This document shows positions 9,947-19,056 of a stretch of 41,980 nucleotides of DNA, in pieces (the stretch's first letter is position 1; each line of letters begins with the position of its first letter). The DNA comes from UBA1731 sp045595285 (GTDB taxonomy: Bacteria; Verrucomicrobiota; Kiritimatiellia; RFP12; UBA1067). The DNA lies in contig JAZOAC010000163.1 of NCBI GenBank assembly GCA_045595285.1, positions 1 through 41,980 on the forward strand, in the 5' to 3' direction. The position numbers were made by a program, and so were the translations under genes. Under the pieces are notes generated by a model. That model had not been told where the DNA came from and made no database searches. It saw only the letters and a program-made list of their open reading frames with translations.

Positions 9947-12064
9947 ATGTCATACAGCAGTATCAGCCAGATAGTTGCGGCGTTGTCGGTTGCCGTATTG
10001 GGTTTTGCGAGGGCGGCATCTGTGCCGGTCGAGTGGGACTTTCCTCGCGAAGGAGGGTGCCACGAGGGGCTGGCGTTTGCGGATGGTGTGACTGGCGTTC
10101 TTGTGTGGGGTGGCGGCGATACCGTAAAACTTACCATAGGTCGCGGAGACATGTGGGATCATCGCGGCGGGTATAAATGGATGGTTTCGCAGAACTACAG
10201 CAACATCGTGTCGCTTGTTCAGTCTGGTGCGAAAGATGAGTTGTACGCGCTTTTCAGGAAGGATACGCCTCCGAACGAGCCGCGCAATCCATGCATGCTG
10301 CCGCTTGGGCGCATCATGCTGAAGGTGCCGGGCGCGACGCTTCAGACGGGGAGTCTCGATCCCAAGACGGGGCTCGGGACGCTTGACTTCACCATCGGCG
10401 ACGAGACGGGGCGTGTGCACATTGCGATGAGCAAGGCTTCCCGCGCCCTTGCCATGCGCTTCCCCGATGGCGTCGATTTCAAGGTGGAGGTTTTGCCGTC
10501 ATTTGAGATGCCCAAGGTTAAGGCGACGCTTGCGCCACGTGAATTCAGGCCTGTTGAATGGTTCGCCGACAATGACGGGGATGGCGGCGGATTCAACTGG
10601 GCTCTTCCGGCGGACAAGAGCGTTTCGCTCGCATGGAGGAAGTCTGGCGGAGATGTGTTCGTCGGCACTTCACGCGGGGGCGAGAAGATTTCGTTCCCGG
10701 CATCGTTTGACCGTGTGCGCGGCGAGTCTGTTGCGCATTGGACGAAATTCTGGGCCAGGGGCGCGCGGATATCGGTGCCGGATCCCATTATCCAGCGCAT
10801 GTTCGACTACGGAATGTACAGGTTCGGCGCAATGACCGATCCAGACGGCATACCGGCCGGACTTCAGGGTGCGTGGCTTGAAGACGACAAGCTCGTACCT
10901 TGGAATGGAGACTATCATTTCAACATCAATGTGCAGGAATGCTATTCGCCCGCATATCGCGGCGGACACTTCGCCAATCTCATGCCGCTGTTCCGCATGG
11001 TGCTTTCCTGGAGGGAACTGCTCCGCGACAATGCCCGCAAGTTTGCCGGAGTGGACGGATACGTGTTGCCGCACTCCGTTGATGACCGCGGCGTATGCAT
11101 AGGTGGGTTCTGGACCGGAACCATCGACCACGCCTCTACGGCGTGGGTAGCGTCGATGATGTACCGCTACGTGAAATACTCGGGTGATGTCGGGTTTCTG
11201 CGTGCTGACGCCTATGATTTCATGAAAGGTGCGATGCTTGTGTACCGGGCGATGATGGAGGAGCGCGAAGGGCGCCTATCAATCCCTGTCGGGCCTTCTC
11301 CCGAATGGGGCGCCAAGGATGTGCAGAAGGCAGTGGGACGCGACCCCAGCTTCCAGCTTGCGGCAGCGCATCGCCTTGCCCGAGATCTCATTGATGCAGC
11401 GAAGCGTCTGGGTGAGGCCCCTGATCCGATGTGGCTTGACGTCGAGAGGCGTCTGCCGGCATACACCGCCGATGATTCGGGCATCATGCTTTTCAAGGGA
11501 CAGCGCTTTGTCGAGTCGCACCGCCACCATTCGCATATGGCCGGACTCTATCCCTTCGACACGATCAACTTCTCCGATCCGAGGGATCTGAAAGTCGTAG
11601 AGGCCACGTACACTACGTGGACGCGCATGGGGACAGGCCTTTGGAGCGGATGGTGTGTTCCGTGGGCGTCTATTCTGCACACTCACATAGGAAACGCACC
11701 TGCGGCGGTATTCATGCTCCATGCATGGGACACATTCTTCACGAATCCCGGTTACGGTTCACGTCATGACGTGTACAACCAGGGGTTCTCGGTAATGCGC
11801 AGGGGCACGAACGCAAGACGTTTTACGCTGTCAGGCGATGCTCCCGGCGAAGAGATAATGCAGATGGACGGCATGTGTGCATCCGTCACCGCGATCATGG
11901 AGCTTATGGTCCATGACGTGAACGGCGAGCCGAAATACTTCCAGGGTTGCCCTGCGTCATGGAAGGAGGTGTCGTTCGAGAACATCCGCCTTTCTGACGG
12001 ACGCGTCGCTTCAGGCCGCCGCAAACGTGGCAAGGTGTCTGTTGTGGTATCCGAACCGAAATGA
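9947..12064 (+). CDS. Secreted GH95-like glycoside hydrolase (alpha-L-fucosidase/galactosidase type)
   Basis: 705 residues with a signal peptide (about 1-23, ending FARA). An N-terminal beta-sandwich (25-260) precedes an (alpha/alpha)6 barrel with GH95 hallmarks: PAGLQGAW, the substrate-binding NINVQ (Asn326, Asn328), SPEW with candidate acid Glu453, SHRHHSH (around His525), WSGWCVPW, and QMDG with candidate base Asp641, ahead of a C-terminal sheet. In characterised GH95 enzymes the equivalent Asn, Glu and Asp residues perform inverting hydrolysis of alpha-L-fucosides or alpha-L-galactosides. The segment after Asp641 (QMDGMCASV instead of the usual QIDGNFG) diverges, so specificity may differ. 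AGGAG (9934-9938) is 8 nt from the ATG. It is slightly shorter than typical family members. Confidence 0.82.
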   Translation: MSYSSISQIVAALSVAVLGFARAASVPVEWDFPREGGCHEGLAFADGVTGVLVWGGGDTVKLTIGRGDMWDHRGGYKWMVSQNYSNIVSLVQSGAKDELYALFRKDTPPNEPRNPCMLPLGRIMLKVPGATLQTGSLDPKTGLGTLDFTIGDETGRVHIAMSKASRALAMRFPDGVDFKVEVLPSFEMPKVKATLAPREFRPVEWFADNDGDGGGFNWALPADKSVSLAWRKSGGDVFVGTSRGGEKISFPASFDRVRGESVAHWTKFWARGARISVPDPIIQRMFDYGMYRFGAMTDPDGIPAGLQGAWLEDDKLVPWNGDYHFNINVQECYSPAYRGGHFANLMPLFRMVLSWRELLRDNARKFAGVDGYVLPHSVDDRGVCIGGFWTGTIDHASTAWVASMMYRYVKYSGDVGFLRADAYDFMKGAMLVYRAMMEEREGRLSIPVGPSPEWGAKDVQKAVGRDPSFQLAAAHRLARDLIDAAKRLGEAPDPMWLDVERRLPAYTADDSGIMLFKGQRFVESHRHHSHMAGLYPFDTINFSDPRDLKVVEATYTTWTRMGTGLWSGWCVPWASILHTHIGNAPAAVFMLHAWDTFFTNPGYGSRHDVYNQGFSVMRRGTNARRFTLSGDAPGEEIMQMDGMCASVTAIMELMVHDVNGEPKYFQGCPASWKEVSFENIRLSDGRVASGRRKRGKVSVVVSEPK

Positions 12065-12252
12065 AGAGGCACGCCAATCCCGTAGTTCTTTTCTTTAGGG
12101 GTTCGCTTTGTGAGATGAGCCGGCGTGAGTTTGATGGACTCGCTATCATAAGATCCATCGAGGGAGGCCGCGCATTCAATGCGGGCAATCGTGCCTCGAT
12201 TGGGCTGGAACTGCCGCCCTATGGCTTTTCCTTCTTCAGCATCATCCGCTGA
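12061..12252 (+). CDS. Small ORF coupled to the GH95-like gene; resembles a glycosidase C-terminal sandwich
   Basis: 63 codons starting in a 4-nt ATGA overlap with the stop of the GH95-like gene, which suggests translational coupling. No signal peptide. The end, GLELPPYGFSFFSIIR, looks like the last strands of the C-terminal beta-sandwich found in several glycosidase families ('L-x-L-P-P-x-G'). It may be a separate small protein, a remnant of a lost downstream glycosidase, or a C-terminal domain split off by a frameshift. I cannot decide between these. Confidence 0.4.
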   Translation: MKRHANPVVLFFRGSLCEMSRREFDGLAIIRSIEGGRAFNAGNRASIGLELPPYGFSFFSIIR

Positions 12253-12276
12253 CATTTTAAAGTCGGGAATTTTGGA

Positions 12277-12408
12277 TTGACATGAACGGTCGGATTTGGT
12301 TTAATACGCGTTTTCAAGGCCTCATCGGCTGACGAAGTCGGTGAAGGCGGAACAAACGGACAAAAGCCCTTCGGGGCACAAAGCCACACCAACAGAAAGA
12401 AAAACAAC
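12277..12408 (+). promoter_or_regulatory. Promoter and 5' leader of the rplM-rpsI operon
   Basis: A strong promoter: TTGACA (12277-12282), 17-nt spacer, TTTAAT (12300-12305), with TGG before the -10. Transcription from about 12312 gives a leader of nearly 100 nt containing GCCCTTCGGGGC (around 12367-12378), a short hairpin with a TTCG loop, and an A-rich stretch before the ATG. In other bacteria ribosomal protein L13 binds its own leader; whether this leader does so is untested. No classical Shine-Dalgarno precedes rplM. Confidence 0.55.
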
Positions 12409-12843
12409 ATGTTGCAGAAATCGACTCGCGGCCAGAACCCCGGCGACAACCGGAAGTGGTATCTGGTGGACGCGAAGGATCAGGTTCTCGGCCGTCTCGC
12501 CGTCCTGATCGCCAACAAGCTCCGCGCGAAGGATTCCCCGAATTTCGACCCCTCGGTCGATCAGGGCGCTTTCGTCATCGTCACCAACGCCGCTCTCGTG
12601 AAGCTCACGGGCAAGAAGGAAGAGCAAAAGGAGTATCAGCGCTATTCCGGATACCGGAACGGCCTGAAGCGTTTCTCCGCCGCCGAAATGCGCGCTTCGC
12701 ATCCTGATCGCATGATCAAGGAGGCTGTGTGGGGCATGCTCCCGAAGAACAACATCGCGCGCAAGATGATGACGCGTCTGAAAGTGTTCGCCGGCGCAGA
12801 GCATACGCACGCCGCGCAGAAGCCTGAAACAATCACGCTCTAA
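12409..12843 (+). CDS. rplM: Large-subunit ribosomal protein L13 (uL13)
   Basis: 144 residues. Recognised from KWYLVDAKDQVLGRLAV, LIANKLRAKD, VDQGAFVIVTNA, the GYRNGLK segment, and the family's IKEAVWGMLPKN motif, then LKVFAGAEHTHAAQKPE. It is an early assembly protein of the 50S subunit. rpsI follows after 17 nt, the usual L13-S9 operon. Confidence 0.97.
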   Translation: MLQKSTRGQNPGDNRKWYLVDAKDQVLGRLAVLIANKLRAKDSPNFDPSVDQGAFVIVTNAALVKLTGKKEEQKEYQRYSGYRNGLKRFSAAEMRASHPDRMIKEAVWGMLPKNNIARKMMTRLKVFAGAEHTHAAQKPETITL

Positions 12844-12860
12844 AGGGGGACCGAGAAGCT

Positions 12861-13262
12861 ATGGCAACCAAGAAGATCATTTCCGCCGGCACCGGCCGCC
12901 GCAAAACCGCCGTCGCGCGCGTTACGCTCGTTGAAGGCAAGGGCGAATGGACCGTCAACCGCGAACCCCTCGAGGCCTACATCACCTCTGAGGCGCTCCG
13001 CGACTATCTCAAGCAGCCGATCGCGATCTCCGGCTACGACCTTTCTTCGACCGACGTTGTCGTGTTCGCGAAGGGTGGCGGCGTTTCCGGTCAGGCCGGT
13101 GCCATCCGCCACGGATTGGCCCGTGCGCTGGTCGAAGCCGACGCGAATCTCCGCGCCGCGCTCAAGAAGGCCGGCTGCATGACGCGTGACAGCCGCATGA
13201 AGGAGCGCAAGAAACCCGGTCAGCCGGGTGCCCGCAAGCGCTTCCAGTTCTCGAAGCGTTAA
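12861..13262 (+). CDS. rpsI: Small-subunit ribosomal protein S9 (uS9)
   Basis: 133 residues: GTGRRKTAVARV near the start, VFAKGGGVSGQAGAIRHG in the middle, and the invariant C-terminal tail ending in Lys-Arg (RFQFSKR), which reaches the P-site tRNA in the 30S subunit. It shares a transcript with rplM. AGGGGGACCGAGAAGC lies upstream (GGGGGA about 10 nt from the ATG). Confidence 0.97.
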   Translation: MATKKIISAGTGRRKTAVARVTLVEGKGEWTVNREPLEAYITSEALRDYLKQPIAISGYDLSSTDVVVFAKGGGVSGQAGAIRHGLARALVEADANLRAALKKAGCMTRDSRMKERKKPGQPGARKRFQFSKR

Positions 13263-13357
13263 TCGAAACCGGTGCGGCGCCGGTCGCCGCTCCGCAATGG
13301 CAACGGGTCGCCCGCGGTTCATGCCGCTGCGGCCCGTTGTTTGCAAAGGAAACCAAA

Positions 13358-15307
13358 ATGGCTTTTGGATTTATCGGAAAGCTGGTTGAGCTGATAACCG
13401 GCAGGAAGGCCGCGCCGCAGAGGCAGAAGAAGCAGGAACAGAGCGGCGGAAACGGCAGAGGCAAGCACGGAAAACATGGTCGCCACGGCAAGAACGGTGG
13501 CGATAAGAAAGGCGGCGACAAGGCCAAAAGGGGGGCGCAGTCCGCCGAGACGCATCCGCAGCGCGCGCAACAGCGTCAGGGAGACCGTCGCCGCGATGGG
13601 CAGCGTCGTGACAGCGTGGATTCTCGCAGGGGCGGTCGCCGCGATGACCGTCGCAATGAGCGTGGCGGACGCGGAGACCGTGACCGCAGGCGCGGTCCGT
13701 CGCTGGTGAACACCGCTGCGAACGAGATGCGTCCGGGCGGCGTTGTCACGCCTGAGGAGTTGGCAAGGCGTCAGGCTGCGCATGCGTCATGGTCGATAGA
13801 CCAGTTTGCGGTTCCGCCGGCTGAGGGGAAGAAACGCTTCCACGATTTTGATCTTCCTTCGGAAGTGATGCACGGAATCGCCGATCTCGGATTCCAGTAT
13901 TGCACCGAAATCCAGTCGCTTTCGCTCCAGAATGCGCTGGACGGCAAGAACATCGCAGGCAAGGCTCAGACCGGGTCCGGCAAGACAGCTGCGTTCCTCG
14001 TCTCGATTCTCACTCGCTATCTGCGAACGCCTGACGCGCGCGCAAGCAAGGGGGGGTGTCCGCGTGCGCTGGTCATTGCCCCCACGCGCGAACTGGTCAT
14101 TCAGATATGCAAGGATGCGGACGCAATCGGCAAGTACTGCAATCTCCGTTCTCTCGCGGTGTACGGCGGCATGGACTACGAGCGCCAGAAGTCCGAGCTT
14201 CAGGAGGCACCTGTCGATCTGCTTGTCGCCACGCCTGGACGTCTGCTGGATTTCTGCAATCAGCATGTGATAGACCTCACCAAGGTGGATACGCTCGTCA
14301 TAGACGAGGCGGACCGCATGCTCGACATGGGGTTCATCCCGGATGTCCGCCGCATCATGGGGCGTCTGCCGCCGAAGGACAGGCGTGCGACGATGCTCTA
14401 CTCAGCAACGCTCACCGACAGCGTGATGGAGCTGGCGTCGCAGTGGATGGAGCAGCCGTTCAAGGCCGAGGTCGACAGCGGGCACAACGCCACGGACACC
14501 GTCCGCCAGGTTGTGTACGTGATTCGTTCCGAGGACAAGTTCAAGGTCCTCTTCAACCACATCGCCCTCCATCCGGAGGCCCGTGCAATCGTGTTCTGCA
14601 ACCGCAAGTCCACGACGGAGGATGTGCATGAGTCGCTCAAGCGCCGTGGAGTGGCGTGCGAGATGCTTTCCGGCGACGTCAACCAGAACCGCCGCCTCAA
14701 GACGCTTGAGGATTTCCGCGAAGGCAAGGTCAGGATCGTCGTGGCGACGGACGTTGCTGGCCGTGGCATCCATGTCGATGACATCGACTATGTGATCAAC
14801 TTCGACTTCCCGTACGAGGCCGAGGATTATGTCCACCGCATCGGCAGAACCGGTCGTGCCGGAAACACCGGCATAGCGATATCGTTCGCCGACGAGGATG
14901 AATCCTTCGCCATCCCCGAAATAGAGGAGTACATCAACGAGCCCCTCAAGTGCACGCTTCTGCAGGATGATGATCCTCTTCTCAGACCGCTTGAAAAGCT
15001 CGCCCGCGGCGAAAAGGTCGAACTCAAGCCTGTGGATGAGGCGGCAAAGGCGGCAGTCGATGCACGTGAGGCGGTCACCGAGGAACAGAAGGAGGCAGCT
15101 GCCGCGCTTGTCGGCGCCCGTGAGGGCATGGTCGTCAGAAATGCCGCCGGCAAGGAAGGCATCGTGGCGATCAAGGAGGATGAGCCCCTTAAGCGCAAGA
15201 TGCCCACTTTCGAGAATGCACTCGAACCCAAGAGAGTGGTCGATGAGTCGGACGCCTATTCGAAGCCGGTATCGCAGAAGACGCGCTACGAGGAGTGGAC
15301 CGTCTGA
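13358..15307 (+). CDS. DEAD-box RNA helicase with basic N-terminal extension
   Basis: 649 residues from the ATG at 13358, placed by AAGGA at 13346-13350 (7-nt spacing); an in-frame TTG 21 nt earlier lacks a ribosome binding site. Residues 10-125 are a very basic, Gly/Arg/Gln-rich low-complexity tail (RRGGRRDDRRNERGGRGD), probably for RNA binding. The helicase core has the Q motif (TEIQ), AQTGSGKT (203-210), PTRELV, TPGRLLDF, DEAD (316-319), SATL, VATDVAGRGIHVDD and HRIGRTGRAG. It resembles the RhlE/RhlB/CsdA group, which remodels rRNA and mRNA. A 120-residue Glu/Ala-rich C-terminal tail follows the core. The gene ends 19 nt before the ligase start. Confidence 0.92.
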   Translation: MAFGFIGKLVELITGRKAAPQRQKKQEQSGGNGRGKHGKHGRHGKNGGDKKGGDKAKRGAQSAETHPQRAQQRQGDRRRDGQRRDSVDSRRGGRRDDRRNERGGRGDRDRRRGPSLVNTAANEMRPGGVVTPEELARRQAAHASWSIDQFAVPPAEGKKRFHDFDLPSEVMHGIADLGFQYCTEIQSLSLQNALDGKNIAGKAQTGSGKTAAFLVSILTRYLRTPDARASKGGCPRALVIAPTRELVIQICKDADAIGKYCNLRSLAVYGGMDYERQKSELQEAPVDLLVATPGRLLDFCNQHVIDLTKVDTLVIDEADRMLDMGFIPDVRRIMGRLPPKDRRATMLYSATLTDSVMELASQWMEQPFKAEVDSGHNATDTVRQVVYVIRSEDKFKVLFNHIALHPEARAIVFCNRKSTTEDVHESLKRRGVACEMLSGDVNQNRRLKTLEDFREGKVRIVVATDVAGRGIHVDDIDYVINFDFPYEAEDYVHRIGRTGRAGNTGIAISFADEDESFAIPEIEEYINEPLKCTLLQDDDPLLRPLEKLARGEKVELKPVDEAAKAAVDAREAVTEEQKEAAAALVGAREGMVVRNAAGKEGIVAIKEDEPLKRKMPTFENALEPKRVVDESDAYSKPVSQKTRYEEWTV

Positions 15308-15326
15308 CGTTGAGGATGGAGGGCGA

Positions 15327-17108
15327 TTGAAGACACTCTTCGAGATGTTCAAGTCGAATCGGGACGAACATCCTGATTCGACTGCGTTTTTGATTGCCGC
15401 CGGCGACCGCTCGGTGCCGATAACATGGCGTCAGTTCGCCGATGACATCTCTGCCACGGCGTGGGTTGTGCGGCGATATGCACTGGGGGGTGTAGTTGCG
15501 TTGCTTGGCGAGAATTCGTATGAATGGATCACTGGACATGCCGCGTGCATGTTTTCAGGCGTTACCGTAGTTCCGTTGGAAGTTAGCCTGTCCGCATCCG
15601 AGATCGTCGAGCGTCTGAAGTTCACCGGTGCCGTCGCCCTCATCCATTCCGCCCTCTATTCCGAGAAGGCGAAGGAAGTCGCAAAGATGACTCCAGGAGT
15701 CCAGATAGGGGAATTCGGCTCGCGACGCACAGACGGGTTCATAAACAAAGGGCGGGCAGCCATTGCTGCGGGGGAGAGAAGCATATTCGACATGGCGCCT
15801 CCGGAAGAGACGAATACGGCGATGATTGTGTTCACGAGCGGCACGACATCGAAGCCCAAAGGTGCGGAATTGACATTGCGAGGCATGGCCGCGTTTGCGG
15901 AATATGCCCAGTGCCGTCTGAACGTAGGCCGTGGAGACCGTTCGCTGATGGTGCTTCCTTTACATCACATTTTTGGTGTATGCGCGACGTATTTCATGCT
16001 GGCGCATGGCGTTGCCCTTGGCGTATGTCCCGATTTCCGCAGACTTTACGATGCCGTCGAACGTTTTCGTGCAAACTGCATATGTCTGGTGCCTGCGCTT
16101 GCTGAAATATTGGCCGAGAAGATTTCGCAAAGGGCCTCTTCTGCGGAAGAGGCGCTCGGTTCGCCGATAGACTGGATCCTGATCGGAGGCGCACCGCTTC
16201 CCAGACGGGTATATGAGAGCCTTGTCTCCCTCGGTGTGCAGCCCTTGACCGCATATGGCCTGACTGAGACCACCGCGCTGTATTCGATTGCTACTTATGG
16301 CGATGATCCGCATGTGGGCAGTGCAGGTCGTGCATGCGATCTTCCGGGGATTGAGACCAGGGTCTCGAACGATGGCATGCTGTTAATCCGTGGACCGAAT
16401 GTGCTTAAGGGCTATTACAGGGATACGGATGCGACATCAAAGGTCTTGTCGGATGATGGCTGGTTCCGTACGGGTGATTACGGACATATTGATGAGGATG
16501 GATTTGTGTGGGTGACGGGGCGTGCATCGCGCACGATAGTGCTTTCATCCGGAAAGAAGATTGCGCCGGAGGAGTTGGAGGAGCGGATACTTGCACTCCC
16601 TGGCATGCGGGAAGCTGTTGTGTCCGGAGATGGTGATACGCGTGAGATCAGGGCTGAAATCTACGCGGTTATTCCAGAGGAATCGGCTCGCCGTGAAATT
16701 GCGGCGCTGAACAACACTCTTCCCGTGTATAAGCGGTTACGCACGGTCGTCGTGCGAGACAAACCGTTTCCAAGGACTGATTCAGGCAAGATTAAGCTTG
16801 AACGCAGTCTGGAGGCCGTTGTTGAACATGTCACCCCATTGACAACGGGGTCTGTTGAGAGTGGGAATTCTGCCCGAACTGCAATAGGGCGGTCCATTCG
16901 GCCACCCGGAATCGTAATGATCCTGCTCACCGCCGCTGCAATAGCCGTGCCTGTTTTGGGTCTCGTTCCCCATCTCCTTGCGCACGAGGGGGTTGATCTT
17001 CCTGCTTCGGTGAGTAGACTGTTCACGTTCATTGATCTTGCCGGTGAACTGCTTCTCGGCCTTTTGGCGTTGCTTCTCGTGTTGAAGATTTGGGACAAAC
17101 GCAGATGA
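15327..17108 (+). CDS. AMP-forming acyl-CoA/acid ligase with a C-terminal membrane tail
   Basis: 593 residues from a TTG start at 15327, preceded by GGAGG (15318-15322). The ATG at 15345 lacks a ribosome binding site. The open frame extends further upstream only as a shadow of the helicase gene. ANL-superfamily motifs: SGTTSKPKG (about 171-179), YGLTETTAL, GWFRTGDYG, and SGKIKL near the C-terminus with the catalytic Lys. The family activates a carboxylic acid as acyl-AMP and transfers it to CoA. After the ligase fold come two hydrophobic stretches (about 529-551 and 563-586), which would anchor the enzyme in the membrane. It overlaps the glycosyltransferase start by 4 nt (ATGA), so the two are coupled. 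The substrate is unknown. Confidence 0.85.
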   Translation: MKTLFEMFKSNRDEHPDSTAFLIAAGDRSVPITWRQFADDISATAWVVRRYALGGVVALLGENSYEWITGHAACMFSGVTVVPLEVSLSASEIVERLKFTGAVALIHSALYSEKAKEVAKMTPGVQIGEFGSRRTDGFINKGRAAIAAGERSIFDMAPPEETNTAMIVFTSGTTSKPKGAELTLRGMAAFAEYAQCRLNVGRGDRSLMVLPLHHIFGVCATYFMLAHGVALGVCPDFRRLYDAVERFRANCICLVPALAEILAEKISQRASSAEEALGSPIDWILIGGAPLPRRVYESLVSLGVQPLTAYGLTETTALYSIATYGDDPHVGSAGRACDLPGIETRVSNDGMLLIRGPNVLKGYYRDTDATSKVLSDDGWFRTGDYGHIDEDGFVWVTGRASRTIVLSSGKKIAPEELEERILALPGMREAVVSGDGDTREIRAEIYAVIPEESARREIAALNNTLPVYKRLRTVVVRDKPFPRTDSGKIKLERSLEAVVEHVTPLTTGSVESGNSARTAIGRSIRPPGIVMILLTAAAIAVPVLGLVPHLLAHEGVDLPASVSRLFTFIDLAGELLLGLLALLLVLKIWDKRR

Positions 17109-18220
17109 AAACCCTTCAGATTGTGCCGGCGATGGAGCAGGGCGGCGTCGAGAGGGGCGTTGTGGAGGTCAATCGCGCGCTTGTCGCATCGGGATGGGAG
17201 AATGTGGTTGTCTCTGCCGGAGGGCGCCTTGTTTCTCAGATTGAGTCGGACGGCGGACGGCATGTTGCCTTGGACGTCAAATCCAAGAATCCTCTCACAT
17301 ATTTCTTCAGGGCGGCAAAACTGCGTCGCCTGCTTGAGAATGAGAAGCCTGATGTTGTCTGCGTCCACTCGCGCGTCCCGGCTTGGCTGTTCCTCTGGGC
17401 GAACCGCAGGCTGGGAATCAGATGGATCAGCTTTGCACATGGCGCGAATTCCGTTTCGCGCTACTCAAAAGTGATGACATACGGAGATATCACGGTCACC
17501 CCATCCAGATACATAGCAGACTACCTGAAGGAGAACTATGGGCTGGACGACTCGAAGATACGCGTGATACCTCGGGCCATTGACCGTGGGCGTTTCGATG
17601 CTGAACGCCTGGATCGGGATTTCATGGCGTCCAAGCGCAGTGAATGGGCGATTGACGGCAGGAAGGTTGTCATGGGCGTGGGGCGCATCACCCAGCTCAA
17701 GGGGTATGACATTCTGATAAAGGCCGTGCACCATGCAAATGCCAAGAGCGCGGACTGCCCGTTCAAGCTCGTCATCGTGGGTGAGGCGGAGAAACTTCGC
17801 AAGGATGTCGAGATCGGGCTTCGTGATCTCGTGAGGGGACTCTCCGCGGAAGATCAGGTGGTGTTCGCCGGCAATCAGCAGAAGATAGCCGAATGCCTGT
17901 CTTTGGCAGATATCGTGGTTTCCTCCAATACAAGGAAGCCAGAGGCGTTCGGACGTTCCATGGCAGAGGCCTTGTCTATGGGGAAACCAGTGGTGGCAAA
18001 GGCCTTCGGCGGCGCATTGGATATCGTTGAGGATGGAGTGAATGGTGCGCTTGTTCTTGCGGACACTCCGAGCGGGGAGGCAGAGGTGAGGGCTTTTGCC
18101 GCCGCCATATTGCGTGTGTCCACGATGAAGTTTGGCGATATCCGTGCCGCAGCGCTCGAGAAGTTTTCGTTTGACCGCATGATTGAAAGCTCTAAGCGTG
18201 TATATCTCGAATTGGCATAG
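17105..18220 (+). CDS. Glycosyltransferase family 4
   Basis: 371 residues from the ATG inside the ATGA overlap with the ligase gene. GT-B fold: N-terminal acceptor domain with GGVERGVVEVNRAL (residues 14-27) and SRYIADYLKENYG, then the donor domain with VGRITQLKGYDIL and the family motif FGRSMAEALSMGKPVVA (E-x7-E region), ending IVEDGVNGALV. It would transfer a sugar from a nucleotide donor to a lipid-linked or lipopolysaccharide-type acceptor at the cytoplasmic face. The coupling with a membrane-anchored ligase and the nearby galE suggest a surface glycan or glycolipid. The donor cannot be read from sequence. Confidence 0.88.
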   Translation: MKTLQIVPAMEQGGVERGVVEVNRALVASGWENVVVSAGGRLVSQIESDGGRHVALDVKSKNPLTYFFRAAKLRRLLENEKPDVVCVHSRVPAWLFLWANRRLGIRWISFAHGANSVSRYSKVMTYGDITVTPSRYIADYLKENYGLDDSKIRVIPRAIDRGRFDAERLDRDFMASKRSEWAIDGRKVVMGVGRITQLKGYDILIKAVHHANAKSADCPFKLVIVGEAEKLRKDVEIGLRDLVRGLSAEDQVVFAGNQQKIAECLSLADIVVSSNTRKPEAFGRSMAEALSMGKPVVAKAFGGALDIVEDGVNGALVLADTPSGEAEVRAFAAAILRVSTMKFGDIRAAALEKFSFDRMIESSKRVYLELA

Positions 18221-18227
18221 CATATGT

Positions 18228-18248
18228 CTGTCCTGTGTGGTCGGACAG
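18228..18248 (+). terminator. Hairpin after the glycosyltransferase gene
   Basis: CTGTCC (18228-18233) pairs with GGACAG (18243-18248) across 9 nt, just after the stop at 18220. There is no T-run, so its role as a terminator is uncertain. Confidence 0.35.
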
Positions 18249-18316
18249 GCTGAATGGACATATCACGGAAATGGCCGCATTCAATCGGTTCGCCGTTGTT
18301 CCATTGTGCTGGACGG

Positions 18317-18345
18317 TTGCACGGACGAGGCTTTTTCGGTATAAT
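18317..18345 (+). promoter_or_regulatory. Promoter of efp
   Basis: TTGCAC (18317-18322), 17-nt spacer, TATAAT (18340-18345). AAGGAG at 18381-18386 stands 6 nt before the ATG at 18393. Confidence 0.7.
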
Positions 18346-18392
18346 TTGCGGAATGTTTTTCATTTGAAACAAAAAGAATAAAGGAGACCATA

Positions 18393-18968
18393 ATGGGCGA
18401 GGTTATCGGAGCAGGTGAACTGCACAAGGGCGTTAAACTTTTGATTGACGGCGAGCCGTGGGAAATCACGGAGTTCGACTTCTCCAAGCCGGGCAAGGGC
18501 CAGGCCATCTACAACTGCAAGCTGCGCAACATGATCAACGGTGGTGGAATGAGCCGCAGCTACCGCTCGGGCGACAAGTTCGAGAAGCCTGAACTCGTTC
18601 AGCGCGATGTCACGTATTCATACGATGACGGCACGGCGTATGTGTTCACAGACGAGAATTTCGAAGAGATCCGCGTTTCTGCCGACGTCATGGGCGACAA
18701 GAAGTATTTCCTCATGGATGAGATGGAGGTTTCCGCTCTTTTCTTCAACGAGAAGGTCATAGGGATCGGTCTCCCGCAGCTCGTCACGCGCAAGGTCATA
18801 AATGTCGAGCCTGGCGTGAAGGGCAATACCGCCTCCGGCAAGGTCACGAAGCCTGCCACGGTCGAGGGCGGCTATACGCTTCCCGTGCCGCTCTTCATCA
18901 ATGAAGGCGACGTCATCCGCATCAATACGGAGACCGGAGAGTACAACGACCGTACCGCCACCAAGTAA
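18393..18968 (+). CDS. efp: Translation elongation factor P
   Basis: 191 residues in three beta-barrel domains. The loop SKPGKGQA carries Lys35, the residue modified (lysylation or similar) in many bacteria. DVTYSYDDGTAYVFTDENFEEI and the conserved end GDVIRINTETGEYNDR mark the family. It binds between the P and E sites and relieves stalling at consecutive prolines. It has its own promoter and a good ribosome binding site, and an inverted repeat follows. No modification enzyme (EpmA/EpmB or similar) is in the window. Confidence 0.96.
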   Translation: MGEVIGAGELHKGVKLLIDGEPWEITEFDFSKPGKGQAIYNCKLRNMINGGGMSRSYRSGDKFEKPELVQRDVTYSYDDGTAYVFTDENFEEIRVSADVMGDKKYFLMDEMEVSALFFNEKVIGIGLPQLVTRKVINVEPGVKGNTASGKVTKPATVEGGYTLPVPLFINEGDVIRINTETGEYNDRTATK

Positions 18969-19006
18969 CGGTCGGGAGACGTTTACGGTTGTGTTTTGAC
19001 TGACGG

Positions 19007-19030
19007 CAGTTGGCGGTAATGCGCCAACTG
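19007..19030 (+). terminator. Terminator-like hairpin between efp and galE
   Basis: CAGTTGGCG (19007-19015) pairs perfectly with CGCCAACTG (19022-19030) around a 6-nt loop, followed by TTCGTCG. The 9-bp GC-rich stem is convincing; the T-tail is poor. Confidence 0.5.
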
Positions 19031-19056
19031 TTCGTCGTTGGATAGGTAGGTTTCAC

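Noticed and set aside
14967..15326. Extended N-terminus of the acyl ligase overlapping the helicase gene
   Set aside because: The 120 extra codons read the helicase coding sequence in another frame (Ser/Arg-rich) and precede the natural ligase start at the ribosome binding site at 15318.
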